The notes below the pieces were generated by a model that saw only the letters and a list, made by a program, of their open reading frames with translations, did not search any database and was not told the DNA's origin. Positions 1-7,175 of a DNA stretch of 11,119 nt are shown piece after piece. Source of the stretch: an uncultured Chlorobiaceae bacterium (lineage in GTDB: Bacteria > Bacteroidota > Chlorobiia > Chlorobiales > Chlorobiaceae); assembly GCA_903917955.1 (NCBI GenBank), contig CAIXCO010000219.1:1-11119 (forward strand). Reading direction: 5' to 3'. A program made the position numbers and the translations under genes. Numbering within the stretch: position 1 is the stretch's first letter; every line of letters begins with the position of its first letter.

Positions 1-95
1 ATTGTGGATAGAGCAAGCAACGCTGCAAGTCTCTCGGCATCGGCGACTTTCCTCTTCGAAAGGGTTCTATCGCGAGTGAACATTGCTATAACCAT
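1..95 (-). CDS. Partial minus-strand ORF, N-terminus only, unidentified
   Basis: An open frame on the minus strand starts at ATG 95-93 (alternative ATG at 83-81) and stays open to the left edge, giving 31 residues. The peptide begins MVIAMFTRDRTLSKRK and continues with an alanine/leucine-rich helix-like stretch (residues 18-30, ADAERLAALLALS). It is basic at first and then amphipathic, with no signal peptide or membrane segment. A weak AAGAG lies about 15 bases before the first ATG. The gene would be divergent from the exporter gene, so the roughly 60-85 bases between them would have to carry both promoters. I do not recognise the family, and a 31-codon open frame at a window edge can arise by chance. 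Confidence 0.4.
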   Translation of the reverse strand, partial: MVIAMFTRDRTLSKRKVADAERLAALLALST

Positions 96-120
96 CTCAT
101 TTTTGCTCTTTTTTGTAAAG

Positions 121-172
121 AAGGGGGTGAAACCGTAGATTGAGGCTGAAAAAATTGTTTGAGAACAGATAA
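121..172 (+). promoter_or_regulatory. Strong Shine-Dalgarno with 10-codon leader ORF before the exporter gene
   Basis: The best ribosome-binding sequence ahead of the exporter is AAGGGGGTGA at 121-130. It is too far from either candidate exporter start (TTG 159, ATG 180) to serve it directly. At normal spacing (9 bases) it meets a TTG at 140 that opens a 10-codon frame, MRLKKLFENR, ending in TAA at 170-172. That stop is 7 bases before ATG 180, an arrangement that would permit translational coupling. What is seen is the SD-like sequence and the short frame; coupling is inference. The short frame could be meaningless and the purine run fortuitous. Confidence 0.3.
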
Positions 173-2084
173 CTTTTGTATGAAATTATTTTTAAGGCTT
201 GTTCGTTACCTCCTTCCTTCAAAGGGAAGGGTAGTGCTTGTTGTGGTTGTCAGTATGATTTCCTCATTTCTTGGCGTTGTGTCAATCTACTCAGTGCTTC
301 CTCTTCTAAATGCTGTCTTTACCGCTGACAGGAGCATTGTGGCACCGGTCACTCCCGGAGCAGTTTCTCTGGAGGAAAAGAAGCCCGAAAAGAAGGAGAA
401 CTCCCTACCTCTTGCCTTGAAGGGGATGGATACTGAAAAGCTGAAAGCGTCGGTGACTGAGCAGTTTGAGAAAATATTTCATGCTGAAACCAGGGAACGT
501 ACCCTGCTCAATATCTGTATTTTCTTGATTGCCTCTTTTGCTGTGAAGAATCTTTTTGTCTACCTGAATGGTCAGATTATTTTCAGAATCCAGACCAAGA
601 CGGCCAAGAAGCTCCGCGATGATGTGTTCAGTAACATCATTGAAATGCACCTCGATTATTTCAACAAGAACCGGGTTGGCAACCTGATGAACCTGGTGTA
701 CAATGATGTGCAGGCGGTCAACAGTACGGTGAGCTTGACGTTTGTTAATTTTCTGCAGAACCCGTTTTCGGTCTTTGTTTACGTATCGGTTCTTGTCGTG
801 TTGAGCTGGAAGCTGACCCTTTTTGCCTCATTTACCTCGCTGCTTATCTTTTTTGTTATCCGCGTTATTGGCAAACAGGTTAAGGGCCTTGCTACTACTT
901 TTCGCAGTTCTATGGGGGATATGAACTCTGTTTTGCAGGAAAAATTCAGCGGTATCAAGATCATCAAGTCGAGTGCGTTCGAAAATATAGAGCTTGAGCG
1001 ATTCCAGACCTTTACCCGAGGTTTTCGGAATCTTGATATTCGTATCGCCCGCTTGCGCAATATCATCGGCCCACTGAACGAGACACTGCTCGTGGCTGCC
1101 ATTGCTCTTGTACTCTGGTTTGGTGGGCTACAGGTCTTTGATGGAAGGATGACCTCATCAGAGCTTATTCTTTTTGCGTTTACCCTCTATTCCACGATGG
1201 GCCCGATTAAGATGTTTGGTGATGTCAATACCCAGATGGCACTTGGCATGATCTCTGCTGAGCGTTTGTTTGAACTACTTGATACCGTGCCGGATATTGT
1301 TAATGGAACGCGCTCTATCAACGGCTTTTCGCATGAAATTCGCTTTGAGGATGTTTGTTTCAAGTACAGCAAGGACGCTGATGCGGCGAATATTCTTGAT
1401 CACGTCTCTTTTGAGATCAAAAAAGGAGAGATGGTTGCGCTTGTGGGTCAGTCTGGCTCGGGAAAATCTACGACGGTTGATCTTTTGCTGCGCTTTTATG
1501 ATGTTGATTCAGGACGGATTACCATTGATGGAGTGGATATTCGCGAGTATGACTTCAAGCAATTACGGCGTATGATTGGTGTGGTCAGCCAGGAGGTGAT
1601 TTTGTTTAACGATACCATCAAGGCAAATATTGCCTACGGGACTCATGATGAGGTTACCCAGGAGAGGGTCATTGTAGCGGCTAAAATGGCTAATGCCCAT
1701 CAGTTTATTGAAGAGAAGCCTGAGCAGTACGAGACATTGATTGGAGACAGGGGAATTCAGCTTTCCGGCGGACAGCGGCAGCGGCTGGCTATTGCACGGG
1801 CCATGGTAAAGAATCCTGAGCTACTGATTTTTGATGAGGCAACCAGCGCTCTTGATAACGAGTCAGAAAAGGTGGTGCAGCAGGCAATTGATCATGCTCT
1901 TGAAAACCGCACAGCTCTTGTGGTGGCCCATCGGCTTTCAACCATCAGGAATGCAGACAAGATTATTGTTATGGATCGTGGCAGGGCTGCCGAGTCAGGA
2001 AATCATGAAGAGCTTCTCAAGTTTGGTGGTTTATACAAGCACCTTTATGATATCCAGTTTTCCGGTAAAATGGCGGAAAAATAA
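159..2084 (+). CDS. MsbA-type ABC exporter (fused TMD-NBD), lipid/LPS flippase
   Basis: This is a half-transporter that as a homodimer would use ATP to flip a lipid (lipid A-core in MsbA) across the inner membrane. The membrane domain covers residues 1 to about 370, with TM1 near 24-50, TM2 near 114-136 and further segments near 200-240 and 308-345. The nucleotide-binding domain has Walker A GQSGSGKST (430-438), Q-loop Q478, signature LSGGQ (535-539), Walker B LLIFDE (555-560), D-loop SALD and switch H591, so it should be active. At about 640 residues it is longer than typical MsbA (about 580); the excess is a charged, lysine- and glutamate-rich stretch of some 50 residues between TM1 and TM2 (about 58-108). 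The listed start is TTG 159; ATG 180 (MKLFLRLVRYL) removes seven residues and fits the family better. Neither has a good SD of its own. Position in a glycosyltransferase cluster supports a glycolipid substrate, but the exact lipid cannot be read from sequence. Confidence 0.9.
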   Translation: MRTDNFCMKLFLRLVRYLLPSKGRVVLVVVVSMISSFLGVVSIYSVLPLLNAVFTADRSIVAPVTPGAVSLEEKKPEKKENSLPLALKGMDTEKLKASVTEQFEKIFHAETRERTLLNICIFLIASFAVKNLFVYLNGQIIFRIQTKTAKKLRDDVFSNIIEMHLDYFNKNRVGNLMNLVYNDVQAVNSTVSLTFVNFLQNPFSVFVYVSVLVVLSWKLTLFASFTSLLIFFVIRVIGKQVKGLATTFRSSMGDMNSVLQEKFSGIKIIKSSAFENIELERFQTFTRGFRNLDIRIARLRNIIGPLNETLLVAAIALVLWFGGLQVFDGRMTSSELILFAFTLYSTMGPIKMFGDVNTQMALGMISAERLFELLDTVPDIVNGTRSINGFSHEIRFEDVCFKYSKDADAANILDHVSFEIKKGEMVALVGQSGSGKSTTVDLLLRFYDVDSGRITIDGVDIREYDFKQLRRMIGVVSQEVILFNDTIKANIAYGTHDEVTQERVIVAAKMANAHQFIEEKPEQYETLIGDRGIQLSGGQRQRLAIARAMVKNPELLIFDEATSALDNESEKVVQQAIDHALENRTALVVAHRLSTIRNADKIIVMDRGRAAESGNHEELLKFGGLYKHLYDIQFSGKMAEK

Positions 2085-2210
2085 AGATTGTTACTTCTTT
2101 TGTGATTCCATGAATATAGAGCAAGAGATAGTGGCTGATCCGTATTCGTCGTCATAGCTGGCTAATAGTAATTGAAATCCTTCGGGATTTTACCAAGAAA
2201 TTTTTAAAAA
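2085..2210 (+). promoter_or_regulatory. Intergenic gap with UUCG-tetraloop hairpin before the GT2-GT9 gene
   Basis: This 126-base gap has no gene. Its one clear structure is an inverted repeat at 2173-2192: AAATCC (2175-2180) and GGATTT (2185-2190) around a TTCG loop, extended by a G-U and a U-A pair. C(UUCG)G is an unusually stable RNA tetraloop. No uninterrupted T tract follows directly (TACCAAGAAATTTTT comes next), so it is a poor intrinsic terminator and lies 18 bases before the next ATG. It may instead shape the 5' leader or protect a processed end. No convincing -35/-10 pair was seen. Confidence 0.4.
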
Positions 2211-4145
2211 ATGATAAAACCTCTTCGGAAACTTTTAAATTCTGTTAGAAAACGAGCAAAAAACACAGCCCATTTATTTTCGTGGAATGAGTATCGGATT
2301 AATAGTTTTTATGGCTTGTCGTTCGCTTTACGTAGGTATTTCAACAAGCGAAGAAATGAGACTCGTTATAACCCGAAAGGTTCGGTTCTCTCAGTTGGTT
2401 ACCCGGTTACAAATGATTATGAAAAAGGGCTTGTGACGATTGCAATCCTTTCGAAAGATGGATATGACCTTATTCGTCAGTGCATTGAGTCTATCGAGAA
2501 ATACCGTGGAAAACACAAGATTGAGATCATCATAGGCGATACCGGTACTCAGGACAAGAGGGTACTCTCATTCTACAGATATGCTGTACGGCATTTCAAG
2601 AATATTCGAATCGTGTTTTTTGAAAGCTATTTTTTTTCTAAAAATTATAATGATTTGATATGGACGCACGCCGGTGGGGAGTATCTTGTTCTTCTCAATA
2701 ATGATACGATAGCAACATCGGGATGGCTTGATGCACTCATTGATCCGATTCAAGATAGGCGGATCGGGATTGTGGGGGCGAAGCTGCTTAATGAGGATGG
2801 GACGATACAGCATGCGGGTATTGAGTACAATGATCAGGGTAATGGATACCATATTTTCCGTAATGAGCCCTCCGATCTGCCAGCGGCGAATGTGGCTTCG
2901 GTTGTGCCCGGAGTGACGTTCGCTTGTGTAGCGATGCGGCATGATGTGTATGATCGCTTTCAATTAAGTGTTGATTTTATCGAAGAGGCACAGGATACTG
3001 ATTTTTGTCTGCGTTTGCGTGCTGCTGGATTTGTCATCCTTTATGAGCCGAAGGCAGTACTCTTTCATTTTGAGGGTTCATCCAGGGATTGGAGGAAGGG
3101 TGAGGCCGACAGTATTCGGCTCAAGGAACGATGGGAAAATAGGATTAGGGATCTTTCTGCATCCGCAATCCAGCGTATTCCGTTCGACGAGGATGTCTAT
3201 CGCGATGCGGTTGTGGTTATCCGTGACGATGGTATTGGGGATTTGCTCATGGGGATTGCTGCGTTCAAGAGTCTTCGAGACAAGTATCCTGAACGAAAGC
3301 TATTGCTTATAACTTTTGAGCGGAATATCTCTATGATGGAGAAATTTGGGATTTTTGATGAAATTCTTCCAATTGAGAATGGAAAAAAGTACTTACCGCT
3401 TCCGGTTCCATCTAAAAATACGATGGTTTATAATTTTATCGATCTTGAACGTCATTTTATGAGAGCGTTTGCAGAGTCGAAGGCGGAGAACAGGGTCAAT
3501 CGTCATATAGTTTTTGTCAGATCATTTGGCATGGATGATGCATATAGCTTGGTAACAATGCCGGAATACCCGGAGGCGAAGGTACGAGTCCATGAGATAC
3601 TTTGTGAAATGGGGGTACGTATGGATTCTCCATTCGTAGTTTTTAACTTAATGGCTACAAACCCTGCCCGGAGTTGGTGGGAGCCTTACTATCCTGTGCT
3701 CATTGCCGCAGTTGAGAGTATGGGTTTTGTTCCAATTTTTATCGGTACGGTTGATAGCCCTTTTCTCCATGGAAAGGGAGCTGTAAATCTTATTGGGAAG
3801 ACGGTTACCATTCCGGAATATATTGAGGCGCTGAAGCTTGGGAAATATGTCATCAGCGTTGATACGAGCGCGTGTCATGTGGCTGGGTTGTCTGGTATTC
3901 CGTTTTTGGCTATTTTTACCGGTGGCGTGCTGGCTGAATCGAGGCTCGGTTATTATCAGAAGTATGAGGTCATTGAGCCGGAGGGGCTTGCTTGCTATCC
4001 GTGCTGGGATGTTGGATGCAAAAATCGCTCTATCCGGTGGAAGAGGGATCCTTGTCGACTTATTGTGACTCCTGAGATGGTGATCGAGAAGTTTGAGCAG
4101 CTTGTGCAGAAATATCCTTGTGATGAGTCTCTTGCAAGCTTTTGA
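2211..4145 (+). CDS. Bifunctional glycosyltransferase: N-terminal GT2 fused to C-terminal GT9 (heptosyltransferase-like)
   Basis: Two glycosyltransferases lie in one 644-residue chain. The N-terminal part (about 74-295) is a GT-A fold of family 2: VTIAILSKDGYDLIRQCIES opens it, the metal/nucleotide site is LNND (162-165, an NND version of DxD), and the acidic EEAQDTDF segment (258-265) supplies the likely catalytic base. The C-terminal part (about 333-635) is a GT-B fold of family 9, with RDDGIGDLLMGIAAFKSLR (338-356) matching the heptosyltransferase N-terminal glycine loop, and DTSACHVAGLSGIPFLAIF (551-569) matching the donor-binding motif. A cysteine set C595, C598, C603, C615 resembles the Cys-rich tail of many GT9 proteins. 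Residues 1-70 are basic and might touch the membrane. Both active sites look intact, so it probably adds two consecutive sugars to an LPS core or O-chain precursor; the sugars are unknown. ATG 2211 has no clear SD, but an in-frame TAA at 2205-2207 leaves no earlier start. The gene is visibly more AT-rich than its neighbours. Confidence 0.85.
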   Translation: MIKPLRKLLNSVRKRAKNTAHLFSWNEYRINSFYGLSFALRRYFNKRRNETRYNPKGSVLSVGYPVTNDYEKGLVTIAILSKDGYDLIRQCIESIEKYRGKHKIEIIIGDTGTQDKRVLSFYRYAVRHFKNIRIVFFESYFFSKNYNDLIWTHAGGEYLVLLNNDTIATSGWLDALIDPIQDRRIGIVGAKLLNEDGTIQHAGIEYNDQGNGYHIFRNEPSDLPAANVASVVPGVTFACVAMRHDVYDRFQLSVDFIEEAQDTDFCLRLRAAGFVILYEPKAVLFHFEGSSRDWRKGEADSIRLKERWENRIRDLSASAIQRIPFDEDVYRDAVVVIRDDGIGDLLMGIAAFKSLRDKYPERKLLLITFERNISMMEKFGIFDEILPIENGKKYLPLPVPSKNTMVYNFIDLERHFMRAFAESKAENRVNRHIVFVRSFGMDDAYSLVTMPEYPEAKVRVHEILCEMGVRMDSPFVVFNLMATNPARSWWEPYYPVLIAAVESMGFVPIFIGTVDSPFLHGKGAVNLIGKTVTIPEYIEALKLGKYVISVDTSACHVAGLSGIPFLAIFTGGVLAESRLGYYQKYEVIEPEGLACYPCWDVGCKNRSIRWKRDPCRLIVTPEMVIEKFEQLVQKYPCDESLASF

Positions 4146-4341
4146 CTCTTTTTGATGGATAATGCTTTTTGACAAGAAGCGCAAATTTTATTGTATGTGC
4201 ACGGGTATAGGAGCTATTCTTGCTGAGCGGGCGATATGCTCTTCAGCAGGGGGTTTCTTTTTCGACTGGAGGTGAAACCTATGGCTGGTAGTAAAAAAAT
4301 TTGTTGTTTCTGGCCCGCTCAGGCCGTAAATTATTTAGGTT
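4146..4341 (+). promoter_or_regulatory. Structured leader before the ArnT-like gene (competing hairpins, strong SD)
   Basis: The 196-base gap contains several elements. A local stem-loop pairs TGCTGAGC (4221-4228) with GCTC-tt-CAGCA (4238-4248, two-base bulge) and is followed by GGGGG and a T-rich run (4254-4262), so it resembles an imperfect intrinsic terminator. A perfect 10-base inverted repeat pairs CTGAGCGGGC (4223-4232) with GCCCGCTCAG (4313-4322). It shares the same left arm, so the two structures exclude each other. Between the long-range arms lie a near-consensus Shine-Dalgarno GGAGGTGA (4268-4275) and, five bases on, ATG 4281. The pairings and the SD are seen directly; a regulatory role is inference. 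No clear sigma-70 promoter was found. Confidence 0.45.
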
Positions 4342-4463
4342 ATGAGAGTTTTTTTAAAAAAAGTACCGATTTTCTGGGTCGTCATCAGCCTCACTGCATT
4401 TCTCTATCTCATCAACTTCAGTGTCAACGACATCTGGACAGAAAACGAGAGTTTTTATGCTGA
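4281..4463 (+). other. 60-codon ORF overlapping the start of the ArnT-like gene
   Basis: ATG 4281 has the strongest ribosome-binding site in the window (GGAGGTGA, 4268-4275). It opens a 60-codon frame beginning MAGSKKICCFWPAQAVNYLG and ending in TGA 4461-4463, about 120 bases inside the ArnT-like gene and in a different frame. Residues beyond about 25 are encoded by the ArnT-like gene read out of frame, so that part of the peptide has no independent constraint. The overlap contains TTTTTTTAAAAAAA (4349-4362), where a +1 shift would join this frame to the transferase frame. It could be a leader ORF that loads ribosomes for coupled translation, or a decayed gene start. There is no recognised family. 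Confidence 0.25.
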
Positions 4464-6006
4464 ATCCGTGCGGGAAATGGCTGAACGGGGAAATTATCTT
4501 GACATCAACTATAATTATCAGTCCCGCTTCAACAAACCTCCGCTGACCTACTGGCTGATTGCCGCTTCCACGAAGCTGTTTGGGATGAATGAATTTGCCG
4601 TACGCCTTCCGATCGTTCTTCTTGCTTTCGGGACGGCCCTGCTGGTTTGGGCAATGGCCCGTATGCTCTACGGAGAAAAAACCGCACTGCTTGCCTTTGC
4701 CATGCAGGCCATCAGCATACAGTTTATTGCCGGAAAACAGTATGCCTCTCCGGAAATCCCACTCGCCTTTTTCTTCACCCTGACTCTCTATTTTTTTCTG
4801 AAAGGTCATCTTTCCGCCAACAGCCGGTATTACCAGTTAGCGGCTGTTGCTTTGGGGTTAACCGTCCTGACCAAAGGATACCCGTACATCATTGTTATTG
4901 GAGGCATCCTCCTCCTTTACCTCCTGATTGAATCAAATTTTCGATGGCCCTTGTTCTTCAAAAAGGTGAGAGAGCTGAAACCTCTCTCCTTCATGGCCAT
5001 TGTCGCCATTATCGGATTAAGCTGGATCGGTCTGATGTATCTGCAATATGGTAACAACTTTCTCACTGTTCTCAGTAAGGAGACGGTTGAACGCGCCTTG
5101 ACAAGAGAGTCAAACGGAATAAGAGAGCTCTTTTTTTATCTGGAAGTGATTTTGTGGAGCTTTTTTCCCTACTCGCCTCTCTTTGTTTTTGCCGGTTTCC
5201 ACTATCTCTTTACCATCAAGGAAAGAAAAGATATTGCTTTTGCTTTTTCATGGTTTATCGTCATGCTCATTATTTTCACCGCTGCAAAAGGCAAAATACC
5301 GACCTATTTCATTCAGGCTCATCCGGCGCTTGCGCTTATCTCTGCCCATTTCATCACCCGCTACACCCCGTCAGGTAAGGTATCAGCCGTACTTTGGAAT
5401 GGACTTTTTCTGTTGCCTGCTGCTGCCGGAATTATCCTCAGCACGGCTATCATCATCATCTTCAAGCTTTCTCTTTTCTACTATCTGATCACCATCTTTG
5501 CATTGCTGCTGATCGTCATCCCCTTTCTTCCACAACAAGGCGGAGAGAACAAGGGACCATGGAGAGCTGATCTTCGCTACCTCCAGCCCTTTATTGGTAC
5601 TTTCAGTGCCCTTTTGATTTTCAGTGCGGTCGTTCTTCCTGAACTTGAAGAACACCGGCCGGTTGATCTCATTGGCAGTGTCATTAACAGAGAGCATCAC
5701 ATCCCGAAGGGTATTCCGCTTTATCTTCAAAATGACTTGATCCATAATCTCCCTTTTTATGCTGAACGAAAGGTGATCTCTGAAGCAATCCCGAAAGAAG
5801 TTTTTCAGCAGAAAGCTCCGGTTCTTGCACTGATTAAATCACAAGATGTTCCAGCGTCAGCCATCTCGTCGGTCATCTGGAAAGGGTCTATTTATAGACG
5901 GAGAACAAGCGAATCTCGTCTTTTGCTCTTTATCGAAAGCCATCTCAAGGCAAAAGAGGGTGACAGGAGCGGATTTGCCGATTACAGTCTGATATACAAA
6001 GAGTAG
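4342..6006 (+). CDS. ArnT/PMT-type integral membrane glycosyltransferase (GT39/GT83-like)
   Basis: This is a polytopic membrane enzyme of the GT-C fold, which uses polyprenyl-phosphate sugars and transfers the sugar on the periplasmic side, to lipid A in ArnT or to protein in PMT. The first TM (about 9-28) is followed by the acidic first-loop motif NDIWTENESFYAESVREM (29-46), where E34/E36 and Y39 stand where the family has its catalytic DE-x-x-Y. Next comes RFNKPPLTYWLIA (62-74), the usual KPP segment. Roughly ten more hydrophobic segments follow to about 435, including KGKIPTYFIQAHPALALISA (316-335), equivalent to the conserved K-x-K-x-P-x-Y region of ArnT. Residues about 436-554 form a soluble tail, as in ArnT. 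The length of 554 is normal for the family. ATG 4342 is the only sensible start because an in-frame TAG lies at 4336-4338, but its SD (AGG, two bases away) is poor. No other arn genes are present, so aminoarabinose transfer specifically is not supported. Confidence 0.85.
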   Translation: MRVFLKKVPIFWVVISLTAFLYLINFSVNDIWTENESFYAESVREMAERGNYLDINYNYQSRFNKPPLTYWLIAASTKLFGMNEFAVRLPIVLLAFGTALLVWAMARMLYGEKTALLAFAMQAISIQFIAGKQYASPEIPLAFFFTLTLYFFLKGHLSANSRYYQLAAVALGLTVLTKGYPYIIVIGGILLLYLLIESNFRWPLFFKKVRELKPLSFMAIVAIIGLSWIGLMYLQYGNNFLTVLSKETVERALTRESNGIRELFFYLEVILWSFFPYSPLFVFAGFHYLFTIKERKDIAFAFSWFIVMLIIFTAAKGKIPTYFIQAHPALALISAHFITRYTPSGKVSAVLWNGLFLLPAAAGIILSTAIIIIFKLSLFYYLITIFALLLIVIPFLPQQGGENKGPWRADLRYLQPFIGTFSALLIFSAVVLPELEEHRPVDLIGSVINREHHIPKGIPLYLQNDLIHNLPFYAERKVISEAIPKEVFQQKAPVLALIKSQDVPASAISSVIWKGSIYRRRTSESRLLLFIESHLKAKEGDRSGFADYSLIYKE

Positions 6007-6148
6007 TGCGATGATGAACAAACCTTTTCAATGGAGTGTCAAGGCATAAAAGTATAGCGATAACAGAGTGTAGTATTACGTGATCGTATTTAACGATTAT
6101 CGACGCGGAATTTTCGGAAACCCTGTTGACATATAGGTTGCAAAATTT
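6007..6148 (+). other. 142-base intergenic region, no gene seen
   Basis: Nothing here supports a gene; the best ORF is 12 codons from ATG 6011. A TTGACA occurs at 6126-6131, but the matching -10 position falls on the start codon of the next gene. The weak AGG at 6136-6138 is about ten bases before ATG 6149 and is the only candidate ribosome-binding site. There is no T-tailed hairpin after the ArnT-like gene, so read-through into the next gene is plausible. Confidence 0.4.
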
Positions 6149-7156
6149 ATGGATAAAAGCATCAAGATCGAGAGGGTTTCAGCACTCATCGCCGTCTATA
6201 ACCCCGATCTCGTTTATTTTGAAAAAGCGGTAGCCTCGGTACTCTCCCAGACCGCTCCGGTGCTTGAACTGGTTCTTGTCAATGACGGGGGGAGTGAAAC
6301 ATTTCGAAGCGTCTTGCCGGATGACGTGCGAATCAGGGTTTTTTCAAAGAAGAATGAAGGGGTCGCTGCTACCCGTAACTTTGCCATACAGCAGTGCCGA
6401 GGCGAGTACATTGCCTTCCTTGATCAGGATGATTACTGGTACCCCGACAAGTTGCATGAGCAGTTGGCCATGATTCCTGAGCCCGGAGAGCCCTGCATGG
6501 TGACTTCGCCGGTTGATATTATCGATCATCGTGGCGCTTTTATAGAGAAAAAAATAAAGCGTATTCAAAACGTCTATTTTTTGAAGGCATACAAGGAAAA
6601 AGCTCTTCTGCACCTGGCGGAGGAGAATTTTATTTACTCCTCTACTCCGCTTGTCCATCAGGCAGTTTTTAAAAAAGCGGGGGGATTTGATTCTTCGGCC
6701 CAGCCGCATGACGATTGGGATATGTATCTGAGGGTTGCTCTCGCTGGTTTCCCCATCTATTGTTGTCGCCAGAGGGCGCTTTCGGTCTGGAGAAGTCATG
6801 GAGCCAATGAGTCGCGAGATTTTCATGGGATGCTCCATTCAAAATGCAGGGTTGAAAAAAAACTGTTGCGTACAGCCATGGAGCCTTCAGTGAGAAGGTT
6901 GCTGGAGACCAACCTGCATCTCGATTATGTGAAACGGGATCATCTGCTCTATAAAGGAGAGCACTATGCTCATTTTAGAAAGCTGATTTTTGGCCATCTA
7001 TGGGTGTTGGTCAAAGAGTATTCTATCAACCGGGAACTTTGCAAGGAGCTCGATAATATCTTGAAGAGACGGATACGTACTCTCGTCTACAAGTCGATGC
7101 GAAGGTATCTGCTCTCTTTTTTTTATCAGGCCAAGATGTTTCGCGATGGGAAATAA
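6149..7156 (+). CDS. Glycosyltransferase family 2, soluble GT-A enzyme
   Basis: This is a nucleotide-sugar-dependent transferase acting in the cytoplasm. The GT-A core occupies about residues 9-215: VSALIAVYNPDLVYFEKAVA (10-29) starts the Rossmann-like half, VNDGG (44-48) contributes the first nucleotide-binding aspartate, NEGVAATRNFAIQQCRGEYI (69-88) is the standard N-x-G-x-x-x-A-R-N block, and LDQDDYW (91-97) carries the DxD metal site (D92, D94). HDDWDMYLRVALAG (187-200) matches the family's ED-x-D catalytic-base segment, with HDD in place of the more usual GE/ED. Residues 215-335 are basic and helical without clear membrane spans and may contact the membrane surface. The start ATG 6149 is supported because the GT2 core begins about ten residues later. 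It is 19 bases upstream of the next gene, so the two are probably co-transcribed. Donor and acceptor cannot be assigned. Confidence 0.85.
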   Translation: MDKSIKIERVSALIAVYNPDLVYFEKAVASVLSQTAPVLELVLVNDGGSETFRSVLPDDVRIRVFSKKNEGVAATRNFAIQQCRGEYIAFLDQDDYWYPDKLHEQLAMIPEPGEPCMVTSPVDIIDHRGAFIEKKIKRIQNVYFLKAYKEKALLHLAEENFIYSSTPLVHQAVFKKAGGFDSSAQPHDDWDMYLRVALAGFPIYCCRQRALSVWRSHGANESRDFHGMLHSKCRVEKKLLRTAMEPSVRRLLETNLHLDYVKRDHLLYKGEHYAHFRKLIFGHLWVLVKEYSINRELCKELDNILKRRIRTLVYKSMRRYLLSFFYQAKMFRDGK

Positions 7157-7175
7157 TCCAGCAGGTGAAAGGTAA

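Noticed and set aside
2085..2210. Intrinsic terminator after the exporter gene
   Set aside because: The only stem (2173-2192) is A/T-rich at its base and is not followed by an uninterrupted T tract.
3648..4184. 178-codon minus-strand open frame opposite the GT9 domain
   Set aside because: The plus-strand frame carries clear GT9 motifs throughout this stretch; the antisense peptide has no domain or ribosome-binding site.
4342..6006. Calling this gene arnT (aminoarabinose transfer to lipid A)
   Set aside because: The fold and motifs are ArnT/PMT-like, but no aminoarabinose synthesis genes are nearby and the acidic motif is ENESFYAE rather than the classic DEARYA, so substrate specificity is unsupported.
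6126..6153. TTGACA with a TATGGA 16 bases later, resembling a sigma-70 promoter
   Set aside because: The -10 box would overlap ATG 6149, so transcription would begin inside the GT2 gene, and no later start would keep the GT2 core intact.
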